From Kistimonas asteriae (lineage in GTDB: Bacteria; Pseudomonadota; Gammaproteobacteria; Pseudomonadales; Endozoicomonadaceae): DNA of 64,000 nt. Below are positions 8,027 to 16,905 of the stretch, one piece after another. Below the pieces are notes generated by a model. The model saw only the letters and a program-made list of their open reading frames with translations, was not told the DNA's origin and searched no databases. The position numbers and the translations under genes were made by a program. Every line of letters begins with the position of its first letter. Within the stretch, counting starts at the first letter, position 1. The DNA lies in assembly GCF_018263925.1 (NCBI RefSeq), contig NZ_JAEVHF010000012.1, positions 1-64,000 of the forward strand. Reading direction: 5' to 3'.

Positions 8027-9517
8027 ATGCAGGGAAATACCACCGTTCTTATCACATTTGTTGCCTATTTCACCGTTATGCTGGGAATAGGCTACGAAGC
8101 TTATCGGCGCACTGCCACGTCCTCAGACTACTTCCTTGGGGGGCGTTCACTCGGGCCGTGGACAGCAGCCCTGAGCGCCGGTGCGTCCGATATGAGCGGC
8201 TGGTTACTGCTGGGATTACCGGGTTATGCCTTTATGGCCGGGCTTGAGGCGTTCTGGCTGGGGGCGGGCTTGTTACTGGGGACCTGGTTGAACTGGATGC
8301 TTGTGGCGAAACGCCTCAGGGTCTACAGCAAGGCGCTGGGCGACTCCCTGACCTTGTCGGAATACTTCTCCAATCGATTCAATGATCGCAGCAAAGTGCT
8401 CCAACGCCTCTCTGCGATGTTTATCTTGCTCTTTTTCCTTTTCTATACCAGCTCAGGTCTGGTCGCCGGAGGTAAACTGTTTGAGACAGCCTTCGGGTTG
8501 GATTACCGGTGGGCGGTGATCCTTGGTGCCGTCAGCGTCATCTCCTATACCCTGTTTGGTGGCTTTCTGGCAGTCTGTTGGACTGACCTGGTTCAAGGGT
8601 TGTTAATGTCCGCCGCACTGATCATTGTGCCGCTGGTCGCCTTGGATATCAGTGGGGGCATTGGCCATGTCGTCACGACCATGCATATGAAAAACCCCGA
8701 GTTGCTGAATATCATGACGGATGTGTATGGTAATCCACTCAGCACGATCACCATTCTGTCATTGCTGGGGTGGGGGCTGGGTTATTTTGGGCAACCGCAT
8801 ATTCTGGCACGTTTCAAGGCGATTAAGTCGGTTGAGGATATGCCGGCAGCGCGGCGAATAGCGGTGACATGGACAGGCTTTTGTATACTCGGTGCCTTTT
8901 TGGTTGGTTTGGCTGGCATGGTCTACGTCGATGCACACCCCGGGATTATTCTGGAAGACCCGGAGCAGATCTTTATGTTGCTGGTCAGTAGCCTGTTTAA
9001 TCCGCTGGTGGCCGGTATCCTGCTGGCGGCAATCCTGGCGGCGATCATGAGTACGGCAGACTCGCAACTGCTGGTCTGTTCGACAGCGTTTGCCGAGGAT
9101 CTCTATCGTGACATGTTTCGCAGTGAGGCAAACCAGCAGGAAGTCTTGCAGGTAGGACGGGTTTCGGTGGTTGTGATTTCCATCATTGCCTGTCTACTGG
9201 CAATGAATCCTGATAGCAATGTCCTGGGGCTGGTCTCCTATGCCTGGGCCGGGTTTGGTGCCGCTTTTGGTCCTGCCCTGTTGATCAGTCTGTTCTGGAA
9301 GCGAATGACCCGTAATGGTGCCTTGGCCGGCATTTTGGTGGGTGGTGTTACCGTTGTCGTCTGGAAGCAGTTGACGGGGGGATGGTTCGATCTTTATGAA
9401 ATCATACCGGGCTTTGCCTTCTCATCGATCGCTATTGTGGCGGTCAGCCTTCTGGACGGGTGCCTGTCAACGCATCCGTTGGTGGATTTGGGTAGCGCTG
9501 ACATCGAATCTGGCTAA
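8027..9517 (+). CDS. putP: Sodium/proline symporter PutP
   Basis: A 496-aa sodium:solute symporter (SSS family) that imports proline with Na+; E. coli PutP is 502 aa. The start follows AAAGGAG at a good distance. Diagnostic segments are SDMSGWLLLGLPGYAFMAGL, GAGLLLGTWLNWMLVAKRLR and MSTADSQLLV near residue 345. About 13 membrane helices are expected. Proline catabolism needs PutA, encoded nearby on the same strand, and glutamate-linked rocD follows 116 bases downstream, so the block supplies proline and ornithine carbon and nitrogen to glutamate. Separate transcription from putA is likely given the two minus-strand genes between them. Confidence 0.95.
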   Translation: MQGNTTVLITFVAYFTVMLGIGYEAYRRTATSSDYFLGGRSLGPWTAALSAGASDMSGWLLLGLPGYAFMAGLEAFWLGAGLLLGTWLNWMLVAKRLRVYSKALGDSLTLSEYFSNRFNDRSKVLQRLSAMFILLFFLFYTSSGLVAGGKLFETAFGLDYRWAVILGAVSVISYTLFGGFLAVCWTDLVQGLLMSAALIIVPLVALDISGGIGHVVTTMHMKNPELLNIMTDVYGNPLSTITILSLLGWGLGYFGQPHILARFKAIKSVEDMPAARRIAVTWTGFCILGAFLVGLAGMVYVDAHPGIILEDPEQIFMLLVSSLFNPLVAGILLAAILAAIMSTADSQLLVCSTAFAEDLYRDMFRSEANQQEVLQVGRVSVVVISIIACLLAMNPDSNVLGLVSYAWAGFGAAFGPALLISLFWKRMTRNGALAGILVGGVTVVVWKQLTGGWFDLYEIIPGFAFSSIAIVAVSLLDGCLSTHPLVDLGSADIESG

Positions 9518-9633
9518 GCCGGTCTGCCTTCCTGAATTTGGCGCTTCATAATAAATGCCATTACTATCCTAGAGAGGGCTAGTGGTTGGCGTGGCGTTCC
9601 AAGTGACGCTGTAACAGGACGGAGAGGGGGATT

Positions 9634-10854
9634 ATGGTGAAGGGATTATCCGCAGATGCCATCATGCAGCTGGAAGCTGAACATGGTGCCCACAATTACC
9701 ACCCGTTGCCCGTGGTACTGGCCAAAGGCAAAGGGATAGAGGTGTGGGACGTTGACGGCAAGGTGTATTTTGATTTCCTTTCCGCTTATTCCGCAGTCAA
9801 TCAGGGGCATTGTCATCCGAGGATTATCCAGGCGCTGGTTGACCAGGCATCTGAGCTGACCCTGACATCCAGGGCTTTTTTCAGCAGTGAACTGGGGCCA
9901 TTCGAAGCCTTTCTCTGTCAGACTTTTGGTTATGACCGCATGCTGCCAATGAATACCGGGGCTGAAGCGGTTGAAACCGCCATCAAGCTCTGTCGGAAAT
10001 GGGGCTACCAGAACAAGGGAATCCCTCCGGAAAAAGCCACCATCGTGGTCTGTGATGGAAATTTCCATGGTCGGACGACGACCATTATCTCATTCTCCAA
10101 TGATCCTGATGCCCGTAATGAGTACGGCCCCTATACACCAGGATTTATTTCCATTCCTTATAACGATGTGGCCAGTCTTGAGCAGGCCCTGAGTCAGCCC
10201 CATGTCACCGGTTTTCTGGTTGAGCCGATCCAGGGTGAAGCCGGTGTGATTATCCCGGATGACGGTTATCTACAGCAGGTCAGAGCCTTATGTGATCAAT
10301 ACGGTGTCCTGTTTATTGGCGATGAAATACAGACCGGTATTGCCCGCACCGGTCGGTTACTGGCCGTGGATCATGAACAGGTACGTCCCGATGTACTCAT
10401 TCTGGGTAAGGCGCTTTCCGGCGGAGTATTGCCGGTGTCTGCGGTTCTGGCCAGTGATGAGGTGATGCTCTGTATCCAGCCGGGGCAGCATGGCTCGACC
10501 TATGGTGGTAACCCCCTTGGTTGCCGTGTAGCCACCGCCGCCATGGAGGTGGTGCGGGATGAAAAACTGGCTGAAAATGCCGATCGCCTGGGGCAGGCCT
10601 TCAGGGATGGGCTGGCGCAGATCCGGCATCCTATGCTGAGGAGCGTCAGGGGCAAAGGGTTGCTCAATGCCATCGATATTGAGCCGTTGAATGGCGCTGA
10701 AGCCTGGGATGTCTGTCTCAAGCTGGCAGAAAAAGGTCTGCTGGCCAAACCTACCCACCGGGATACTATCCGTCTTTCGCCGCCACTGGTCATCAATGAC
10801 GCTCAGGTCAGCCAGAGTCTGTCCATTATTGAGGATGCATTGAAAGCGTTTTAA
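9634..10854 (+). CDS. rocD: Ornithine aminotransferase (ornithine--oxo-acid transaminase)
   Basis: A 406-aa class III PLP aminotransferase that moves the delta-amino group of ornithine to 2-oxoglutarate, giving glutamate semialdehyde/P5C, the same intermediate PutA oxidises. Seen in the sequence: the N-terminal substrate region ending DFLSAYSAVNQGHCHP, the PLP phosphate-binding NTGAEAVETAIKLCRKWG, the PLP-contacting GDEIQTGIARTG, and the Schiff-base lysine K259 in LGKALSGG. A strong GGAGAGGGGG ribosome binding site precedes the ATG. The YSAVNQGH signature favours ornithine aminotransferase over acetylornithine or GABA aminotransferases. Confidence 0.93.
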   Translation: MVKGLSADAIMQLEAEHGAHNYHPLPVVLAKGKGIEVWDVDGKVYFDFLSAYSAVNQGHCHPRIIQALVDQASELTLTSRAFFSSELGPFEAFLCQTFGYDRMLPMNTGAEAVETAIKLCRKWGYQNKGIPPEKATIVVCDGNFHGRTTTIISFSNDPDARNEYGPYTPGFISIPYNDVASLEQALSQPHVTGFLVEPIQGEAGVIIPDDGYLQQVRALCDQYGVLFIGDEIQTGIARTGRLLAVDHEQVRPDVLILGKALSGGVLPVSAVLASDEVMLCIQPGQHGSTYGGNPLGCRVATAAMEVVRDEKLAENADRLGQAFRDGLAQIRHPMLRSVRGKGLLNAIDIEPLNGAEAWDVCLKLAEKGLLAKPTHRDTIRLSPPLVINDAQVSQSLSIIEDALKAF

Positions 10855-10860
10855 AGAGAG

Positions 10861-10889
10861 GAGCATCCCTGGACGCGCCGGGGATGCTC
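10861..10889 (+). terminator. Hairpin after rocD, probable terminator
   Basis: GAGCATCCC pairs with GGGATGCTC around a 10-base loop directly after the rocD stop. The following sequence (AGACTGATTATT) has only scattered T residues, so it is a weak intrinsic terminator or an mRNA-stabilising hairpin. Confidence 0.5.
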
Positions 10890-10896
10890 AGACTGA

Positions 10897-11031
10897 TTAT
10901 TGCTGCAGCATATGAAAGGGAAGATAGAGGGCTGTGGCAATAAAAATCCATAGCGCGATATCACCGATTCGTTTTTCCAGTCTGTTCAGCCGGCGCCAGT
11001 GCTTGCGGGTCACGTCCTGTTCCTTATACAT
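10897..11031 (-). CDS. Small single-pass membrane protein, 44 aa
   Basis: Starting at the internal ATG, this ORF encodes MYKEQDVTRKHWRRLNRLEK followed by a hydrophobic segment (IALWIFIATALYLPFHML): a basic cytoplasmic N-terminus and one membrane helix. A TTG start at 11091 would add 20 residues. The ATG is preferred but its SD (GGAT) is weak. It is convergent with rocD, with 42 bases between the stops. No family is recognised. The composition (charged amphipathic head, single helix) is typical of real small membrane proteins, hence moderate support. Confidence 0.45.
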   Translation of the reverse strand: MYKEQDVTRKHWRRLNRLEKRIGDIALWIFIATALYLPFHMLQQ

Positions 11032-11352
11032 TTCAGATCCATTGGTATTCAGTATTGATGAAAAGGATCGGAATACGCGGCGTTGGCGCAAGATTTTTTA
11101 TTCATTGTCAGGCATCTGCATATTACTAACTGCCATGACACACCGAATAAGCCAGCTGCTCGAAAATTCCGATTGAAGACATATCGGTCTGCCAATACAT
11201 AGCTTGAGTCTCTGAAGCGGTCTGGATCAAATATTTTTTGATTGTATTGTCGTAGGCTATTCGATGTCATAGCGACGTGTACTGTTGGTGTTACTTTGGC
11301 TGAGGGTAAACCTGTGTGTCCGGGCTGGACATGGCGTTGTTAGGGGCAATGA

Positions 11353-12312
11353 ATGGTTCTGGAGGCGCTGGATTTTACGGTAGGGGTGACCCTGCCGATT
11401 TTCGTCATGATGTTTTTGGGACTGGTTCTGAGGCGGTTCCAGGTTATTGATGGCCCATTTATGGATACCGCTTCCCGGTTAGTGGTGAACTTTGGCCTCC
11501 CCGCCGTTTTGTTCCTCGGGACGGTGCGCATGGACCTGGGGCTGGCGCTGGATCGACAGCTGATCCTGTTCACCGTCGTCATGACGATGGCTTCTGTCGG
11601 TATTTTGTGGCTGTTGGCTGGTCGGATTGCCCCAGCGGCGTTGGATCGAGGGGTATTTGTTCAGGGGGCCTTCCGGGGCAATTTGGCAATTACCGGGCTG
11701 GCGCTTGTCGCCAATATGTATGGCCAGGAAGGGGTATCTCTCGCGTCTTTGCTGATGGCATTTCTGGTGCCGCTATACAATGTATTGTCAGTATTGGTGC
11801 TGGTGGGGGCTCAGCGCGGACATGACGAGGAACCATCCCTGCAATGGACCAGGCTGGCCAGGAACCTGTTTGGCAACCCGTTGATAGTGGCCATTGTTGC
11901 TGGGCTGCTGGTCAACCGCCTGGCGTTGCCATTGCCTTCTGTCCTGGTTCGGGTCGGGGAATATTTCAGTTCTATTACCCTGCCGCTGGCGCTGTTATGT
12001 ATCGGGGGTACCCTGAGTCTCAGAGCATTACGGGAAGCCAGTTGCCTGTCATTGTGGGCAACGGTGGCGAAAGTGCTGGTTTTGCCCGGATTGATGGTGG
12101 TGGGCGCAGTATGGCTAGGTTATCGCGGCACGCTGTTGGGGGTCGTGTTCCTCCTGTCTGCCAGTCCTACGGCGGTCGCGAGTTATGTTATGGCCCGCAG
12201 TATGGGGGGCAATGCCCAGCTGGCAGCGAGTATCGTGGTGTTGACCACGCTGATGTCAATGGTGACGGTCAGCGTGGGTATTTTCGTGCTGCGTTTTCTG
12301 CATTACCTGTAA
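11353..12312 (+). CDS. AEC-family transporter (auxin efflux carrier-like)
   Basis: A 319-aa membrane protein of the AEC/BASS superfamily, about ten helices in two inverted repeats. Typical segments are LPIFVMMFLGLVLRRFQVID near the start, FVQGAFRGNLAITGLALV around residue 98, and the C-terminal helix containing SASPTAVASYVMARSMGG. Bacterial AEC members export or exchange malate, malonate or other small organic anions; the substrate cannot be read from the sequence. An AGGGG motif stands about 7 bases before the ATG. A second AEC gene lies at 37.0 kb. The 260 bases upstream, after the small membrane protein, hold no convincing gene. Confidence 0.85.
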   Translation: MVLEALDFTVGVTLPIFVMMFLGLVLRRFQVIDGPFMDTASRLVVNFGLPAVLFLGTVRMDLGLALDRQLILFTVVMTMASVGILWLLAGRIAPAALDRGVFVQGAFRGNLAITGLALVANMYGQEGVSLASLLMAFLVPLYNVLSVLVLVGAQRGHDEEPSLQWTRLARNLFGNPLIVAIVAGLLVNRLALPLPSVLVRVGEYFSSITLPLALLCIGGTLSLRALREASCLSLWATVAKVLVLPGLMVVGAVWLGYRGTLLGVVFLLSASPTAVASYVMARSMGGNAQLAASIVVLTTLMSMVTVSVGIFVLRFLHYL

Positions 12313-12554
12313 TCCGGGATGGATTGCGGTGCGCGTTTATGGACTTCGGCATCACGGTAATGGTCGTTGAGCCAGCAGCGGGGCAGACTTTCACCGGACA
12401 GGAAGCGGAGGTTGTTTTTCCGGAACTGCTCGGGCTCGGCGGGATCCTCACCCCACTGAATGCAACCTGTCACGTTGGGTTCACAGGGGTTGAAGAGTTC
12501 CTCAGGCTTGAGTATGGAGACCAGTTTGCCGTTGTTTTTTAAGGACAGGAACAT
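12303..12554 (-). CDS. Small conserved-looking hypothetical protein, 83 aa
   Basis: From the ATG at 12554 (GAGAG about 8 bases upstream) the product begins MFLSLKNNGKLVSILKPEEL and contains NPCEPNVTGCIQWGEDPAEP and PRCWLNDHYRD. It has no membrane segment or signal peptide. The pattern recalls a short gammaproteobacterial protein family of unknown function with a cysteine- and tryptophan-containing C-terminal half; this is from memory and not secure. Its stop overlaps the AEC transporter stop by 10 bases on the opposite strand, and the next gene on this strand starts further right. Confidence 0.6.
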   Translation of the reverse strand: MFLSLKNNGKLVSILKPEELFNPCEPNVTGCIQWGEDPAEPEQFRKNNLRFLSGESLPRCWLNDHYRDAEVHKRAPQSIPDYR

Positions 12555-12572
12555 GGTTGTAGCTCTCAATGA

Positions 12573-13115
12573 TCATGCCGGGTGCAAAGGCACGCGATTA
12601 CTGAAGGGATTCGTGATGGATGAGCTGCTGCCTGCGAGCAGTAAATCCGGGTAATGGCGAAACACATGTTGTTTGACTTTGTGTACCTGGAATGAGTACA
12701 GGTCAACCATAATCAGGCAGCCACCCTGGTCGAGGGGGTGTTTAAAGGGTGTCAGGCGGTAATTTTGCCTTGCCATGCCAGCCAGTCCACCGGACCATGC
12801 GCCAAACAAGCCACAGAAAATTGTCAGTAATGCCACCTGAGGCAGGGCAAAGGTAAAGGGCAGTAACTCCAGCGTGCCAGCAACCGTTGAAACCAGCAGG
12901 CCGCCTGTGCCGCCAATAAGCGCCCCTTGCTCGCCAGAATGGATAATATCACGCTCTTCCAGCAGGTTAGCTTCATTCAGGTGGTGATGCGTCAGGCTGT
13001 TTTGATCTTTGCAGATAATATGCACATGCCAGTCACTGATGCCCTCCGCGTACATATCATCTGTTACGCGCTTGGCTTGTGCCAGAGACTGGGTGAGGTA
13101 ATACAACCGTATCAT
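12573..13115 (-). CDS. Hypothetical protein with central glycine-zipper membrane segments
   Basis: A 180-aa protein starting MIRLYYLTQSLAQAKRVTDD. The ATG at 13115 follows GGAGGTAACC, a strong ribosome binding site that rules out the upstream ATG, which is part of that site. Residues 1-60 look like a soluble alpha/beta domain (HVHIICKDQNSLTHHH). Residues about 65-115 form two glycine-rich hydrophobic helices (GEQGALIGGTGGLLVSTVAG and FCGLFGAWSGGLAGMA). The C-terminal half is soluble again. Soluble-zipper-soluble proteins of this kind are common and uncharacterised in Pseudomonas and relatives. It lies 18 bases before the 83-aa gene, so the two may be cotranscribed. Confidence 0.7.
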   Translation of the reverse strand: MIRLYYLTQSLAQAKRVTDDMYAEGISDWHVHIICKDQNSLTHHHLNEANLLEERDIIHSGEQGALIGGTGGLLVSTVAGTLELLPFTFALPQVALLTIFCGLFGAWSGGLAGMARQNYRLTPFKHPLDQGGCLIMVDLYSFQVHKVKQHVFRHYPDLLLAGSSSSITNPFSNRVPLHPA

Positions 13116-13303
13116 GGTTACCTCCATCGGATCACACTATGCCGACTAATTGTAGGTATATGTAGCGGTTTTGGGGGTGGAAATACCTAGACTGAATGTT
13201 TCTATAAAGAGCAGGGTTGATACCATGAACGTATGACATCAACCTGAAGGGTTTACGTTGCGGTATAGAGTCTTCTGGGAGCGTACTTAACGACTGAACG
13301 GAA

Positions 13304-13651
13304 TCAGCTAATGACAGGAGGAAGTTTGCCTGTTTTTAACAGTTCACTGAACCGCTTTTTTCTCTCTTCTTCTGGCAGGGTGGGTGAGGCAGCGTCACTA
13401 TTGTCGCACAGGGGCGACAGATCGGGCGCGATGTCGATCGGGCTGTCGCCCGTGGATAGGGCCTCTTTACTGATGATGTAGCTATCCATGACATCCAGCG
13501 CTTCCAGCAGGCCGACGTGCTGTTCGTCATCCCGTATATCGTCTTCAAGTTTGGCTGCAATGTTGTCACGGATTTGCTGAAGCCGTTCCACCGGCGTGGT
13601 TTCACCGTGTTCGCTCAGCCATTGTGCGGCTGATTCACCGTTGGTTGCCAT
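13304..13651 (-). CDS. Hypothetical soluble acidic protein
   Basis: From the ATG at 13651 the product is 115 aa, beginning MATNGESAAQWLSEHGETTP and ending KRFSELLKTGKLPPVIS. It is acidic and helical (VERLQQIRDNIAAKLEDDIR), with a proline-rich linker before a short basic tail. A GTG at 13696 would extend it by 15 residues. No domain is recognised. It is divergent from menF and stands alone; upstream ribosome-binding signals are weak for both starts. Confidence 0.5.
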   Translation of the reverse strand: MATNGESAAQWLSEHGETTPVERLQQIRDNIAAKLEDDIRDDEQHVGLLEALDVMDSYIISKEALSTGDSPIDIAPDLSPLCDNSDAASPTLPEEERKKRFSELLKTGKLPPVIS

Positions 13652-13747
13652 GTAATGGAGCTTACCTGTCCAAGAGTAAAAGACCGATTCTACCACACCC
13701 TGTCTCTTGTCGTCGTTGACAGTGACAAGTTCTCCGCAGGAAGCAGC

Positions 13748-13780
13748 TATAGTGTTTTTCGGTAATTACCGATCGGTAAC
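13748..13780 (+). promoter_or_regulatory. Putative menF promoter with overlapping palindromic operator
   Basis: A TATAGT hexamer at 13748-13753 is a good -10 candidate with a poor -35. A transcript would start near 13760. Exactly there two perfect palindromes overlap: GGTAATTACC (13761-13770) and TTACCGATCGGTAA (13766-13779). A palindrome across a start site is the usual place for a repressor operator. The protein is unknown and the promoter call is inference. Confidence 0.45.
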
Positions 13781-13834
13781 CCCCTGTAATGATGCCTACA
13801 ATTGCGCCCTTTTCCATTAGCCCCGTGAGGGATC

Positions 13835-15184
13835 ATGCTGCCATACGACGAGTCAATGCGGATACTGGCTGACAAACTCAGACAGTGCCAGACAAGACAG
13901 GGCTGGTATCGTATGGAGCAACCGTTACCTGCGGTTGCACCGCTGGCATGGTTACACGGGGTGGATACGTCCTGTCGTCTGTACTGGACTGAGCGCAGCG
14001 GAAACCGCAGTGTGGCCAGTGTCTGCCCGGAGCTGGATCTGACGCTGGCAGGACCTGAGTCGTTAGGCGAAACCTTTGCACGATCTCGCGAAGTGTTGCA
14101 GGCGATTCCCGGTGCCCACTTCTACGGAGGTATGGCTTTTACCGACCAGATGTCAGCACAGTGGCGTGCCTTTGGGTATGGTCGCTTTATTTTGCCGCGT
14201 TTTGAGCTGATACAGCAGCGCGCCGAAACCGTCATTGCCTGCAATCTGTATTTACCCGGTGGTGAAGAGAGCCGGAACAAATGCCTTGAAGCGGCTGGCT
14301 GGCTGGAAAGGCAGGCGACGCGGATCGTAGTTCAGGACGCTGGCGGTTACCGGGCGCCTGGCATTGCTGATCGCTACAGTGTGCCGGATCAACAACAGTG
14401 GCGCCATGGGGTAGAACAGGTACTGGCAGCGGTTGCCGGACAGACGTTGCATAAAGCGGTGCTCTCCCGGGAGGTGCGTCTGAAGTTGGAACACCCTCTG
14501 CATTTGTGGGATTTCCTGCAACGCTGGCACAGTGAAAACCCCCGTAGCTACCAATTTGCACTGCAGGTGGAGAGTGGTGACTGTTTCTTCGGTACGTCGC
14601 CGGAGCGTCTTTTCCGACGGCAGTCGCGTCTGCTCTGGACAGAAGCCCTGGCGGGTACCATGACGCGGGGGATGGACGCCTCAGAAGATCAGGCGTTTGA
14701 ACATCGACTGATCAACGATGACAAGAATCGGCATGAGAATGCGCTGGTGTTGGCTCATATTCGCGATGTGTTGGCCGGACTCTGTGACAGTCTGGAAAGT
14801 GACCGTGAAGTGTCGGTTATCAAGCTCAGGCATATCCAGCATCTGATTCATCGTTTCAGAGGCGTTATTCGTCCGGGGGTCACGGATTATGACCTGTTGA
14901 CCACGCTGCATCCGACACCGGCTGTCGGTGGTAGCCCCTGGCATGAAGCACGACGCCTGATTCATACACTGGAACCGCATAGCCGTGGCTGGTACAGCGG
15001 CGTTTTCGGCAGCCTGGGGCTGAATGACACTGAGTTTGCGGTGGCTATACGTTCAGGCCTGCTCCGTGGACGTAAACTCTCGCTGTATTCCGGGGCTGGT
15101 ATTGTTGCCGGCTCAGAGCCGGATACTGAATGGCAGGAACTGGATAACAAAATTAATACCGCCTTGGCGTTACTGGATGGATAA
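13835..15184 (+). CDS. menF: Isochorismate synthase MenF
   Basis: A 449-aa chorismate-utilising enzyme converting chorismate to isochorismate, the first committed step of menaquinone synthesis. The C-terminal chorismate-binding domain (about residues 185-445) shows KAVLSREVRLKL, FFGTSPERLF, TEALAGTMTRG, HPTPAVGGSP and GWYSGVFGSLGLNDTEFAVA. The N-terminal third is the variable region typical of isochorismate synthases. It is assigned menF rather than entC because the five following genes are menD, menH, menB, menC and menE. The start follows GAGGG. Its stop overlaps the menD ATG by one base (TAATG), so translation is probably coupled. Confidence 0.95.
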   Translation: MLPYDESMRILADKLRQCQTRQGWYRMEQPLPAVAPLAWLHGVDTSCRLYWTERSGNRSVASVCPELDLTLAGPESLGETFARSREVLQAIPGAHFYGGMAFTDQMSAQWRAFGYGRFILPRFELIQQRAETVIACNLYLPGGEESRNKCLEAAGWLERQATRIVVQDAGGYRAPGIADRYSVPDQQQWRHGVEQVLAAVAGQTLHKAVLSREVRLKLEHPLHLWDFLQRWHSENPRSYQFALQVESGDCFFGTSPERLFRRQSRLLWTEALAGTMTRGMDASEDQAFEHRLINDDKNRHENALVLAHIRDVLAGLCDSLESDREVSVIKLRHIQHLIHRFRGVIRPGVTDYDLLTTLHPTPAVGGSPWHEARRLIHTLEPHSRGWYSGVFGSLGLNDTEFAVAIRSGLLRGRKLSLYSGAGIVAGSEPDTEWQELDNKINTALALLDG

Positions 15185-16905
15185 TGGCTTTTAATTGTAA
15201 GTTGTCTGATATCAACAGCCTCTGGTGTGCGTTGATCATGGAAGAGCTGGTGCGCAATGGGGTAGAACATTGCTGTATCGCACCGGGATCACGTAATTCC
15301 CCCTTAACCCATGCGGCAGCCGCACACACCCGGCTGAACAAGCATGTGCATTTTGATGAGCGGGGCCTCGGATTTTTTGCGCTGGGCATCGCCAAGTCTA
15401 CGCGTAAACCGGTTGCCATTATTACGACCTCAGGAACCGCTGTGGCCAATTTATACCCGGCGGTCATTGAGGCGGCCATGATGGGGATTCCATTGCTTAT
15501 CCTCTCTGCGGATCGACCCGCTGAATTACTGGATACTGGCGCCAACCAGACAATTAACCAGACGGCGATTTTCAGTCATTACCCGGTGCAGGAGGTGCAG
15601 CTGCCTTGTCCGGATATGGCCATCGCACCGCAATGGCTGTTATCAACGCTGGATCAGGGGATCACGCGTGCACGGACATCGGGAGTCGTGCATCTCAACC
15701 TGCATTTGCGAGACCCGTTGTATCCGGGGCCTCAATACCCTGACTGGTCAGCCTATATGGCACCGGTGACAGATTGGATGAAGACACAACGTTCCTGGAC
15801 GCACTATTGTCTGTCAGGTCAGCAGTTGCCGGATGAAGCCCAGGTACTGGTCGATCGTTTGTTTGCACCAAAGGGCGTATTGGTCGCAGGGCAGCTGGCA
15901 CCGGATGACGCACAGGCCGTGGCGAGACTGGCTGAAAAACTGGGGTGGCCTTTGCTGGTGGACGTCCAGTCCCATCTGCATGGGCATTCGTTATCCTTAC
16001 CCCATGTTGATCTGTTGTTGAACAATGACTCTGTCTGTGAACTGCTTGATCAGGCCGATACGGTGTTACAGTTTGGTGGTCGACTGGTCGGTAAACGATT
16101 GTCACAGTGGTTGGCGAATGGACGCCGGAAACACTATTGTTTTGTCGATAGTGGTATCAGTCGACTGGATCCGGCCTGTAATCAAAGTCTGCGTATACAG
16201 GCGAACATCACCAAACTTTGTCGTTTTCTTGAGGCGTCTTTGCCAGGGCGGCGTGAGCCGGGTGGCTGGTATGCTCAGCTGATGGACTATGGCATTCGCT
16301 GTCGTGAGGCGTTGGCTCGTCTGTTTCAAGTAGAGCTCAATGAAATGTGGGTTTCCCGTCATGTTGTTGAACAGCAGCGTAAACAAGGCTGCCTGTTCAT
16401 TGGCAACAGCATGCCGATCCGGTTGATCGACAGTCTGTCAGATGCCCGCCTCTATGGCGATATCATGACCAATCGTGGCGCCAGCGGCATTGATGGTTTG
16501 ATTGCTACGGCGGCGGGCGTGGCTGCCACAGGCCGGCACGTGACATTGTTGCTGGGCGACCTTTCTTTTCTCCATGATCTTAATTCACTGGCGTTATTGC
16601 GTGATCGTTCAGTGACTCTGGTATTGCTGAACAACGACGGTGGCAGCATTTTCAATATGCTGCCGGTTGCCCGTGACGGTGATCTGTTCAAACGCTATTT
16701 TCAGGTCAGCCATGGCTTGAATGCGGAACAGGCGGCAGCCATGTTTGATATCCATTATGAGACACCGGTCGAATGTCAGGCATTTGCTGAGTGCTATGAA
16801 CAGGCCGCAACATCTGAAAAGCCGGCAATCATTGAGGTAAAAACACCTGCTACTGAAGCCACTGATATGCTGCGGCGTGCACTTGCCATGGCGAGTGAAC
16901 TCTGA
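15184..16905 (+). CDS. menD: SEPHCHC synthase MenD
   Basis: A 573-aa thiamine-diphosphate enzyme joining isochorismate and 2-oxoglutarate to form 2-succinyl-5-enolpyruvyl-6-hydroxy-3-cyclohexene-1-carboxylate. Family features: CIAPGSRNSPLTHAAAAH near the N-terminus, the HFDERGLGFFALGIAKST segment with the cofactor-activating glutamate, and the diphosphate/Mg2+ motif LLGDLSFLHDLNSL followed by LLNNDGGSIFNMLP. Length is normal (E. coli 556 aa). Its ThDP requirement gives an indirect link to the thiamine-salvage gene thiM 8 kb downstream. It overlaps menH by one base (TGATG). Confidence 0.97.
   Translation: MAFNCKLSDINSLWCALIMEELVRNGVEHCCIAPGSRNSPLTHAAAAHTRLNKHVHFDERGLGFFALGIAKSTRKPVAIITTSGTAVANLYPAVIEAAMMGIPLLILSADRPAELLDTGANQTINQTAIFSHYPVQEVQLPCPDMAIAPQWLLSTLDQGITRARTSGVVHLNLHLRDPLYPGPQYPDWSAYMAPVTDWMKTQRSWTHYCLSGQQLPDEAQVLVDRLFAPKGVLVAGQLAPDDAQAVARLAEKLGWPLLVDVQSHLHGHSLSLPHVDLLLNNDSVCELLDQADTVLQFGGRLVGKRLSQWLANGRRKHYCFVDSGISRLDPACNQSLRIQANITKLCRFLEASLPGRREPGGWYAQLMDYGIRCREALARLFQVELNEMWVSRHVVEQQRKQGCLFIGNSMPIRLIDSLSDARLYGDIMTNRGASGIDGLIATAAGVAATGRHVTLLLGDLSFLHDLNSLALLRDRSVTLVLLNNDGGSIFNMLPVARDGDLFKRYFQVSHGLNAEQAAAMFDIHYETPVECQAFAECYEQAATSEKPAIIEVKTPATEATDMLRRALAMASEL

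Noticed and set aside
11049..11270. 73-codon minus-strand frame upstream of the AEC transporter
   Set aside because: No ribosome binding site and no domain; it overlaps the 3' part of the region before the 44-aa gene.
11844..12542. 232-codon plus-strand frame overlapping the AEC transporter
   Set aside because: Composition (Gly, Arg, Ala, Ser rich, no domain) is that of an out-of-frame shadow, and it crosses the stop of the AEC gene and the opposite small gene.
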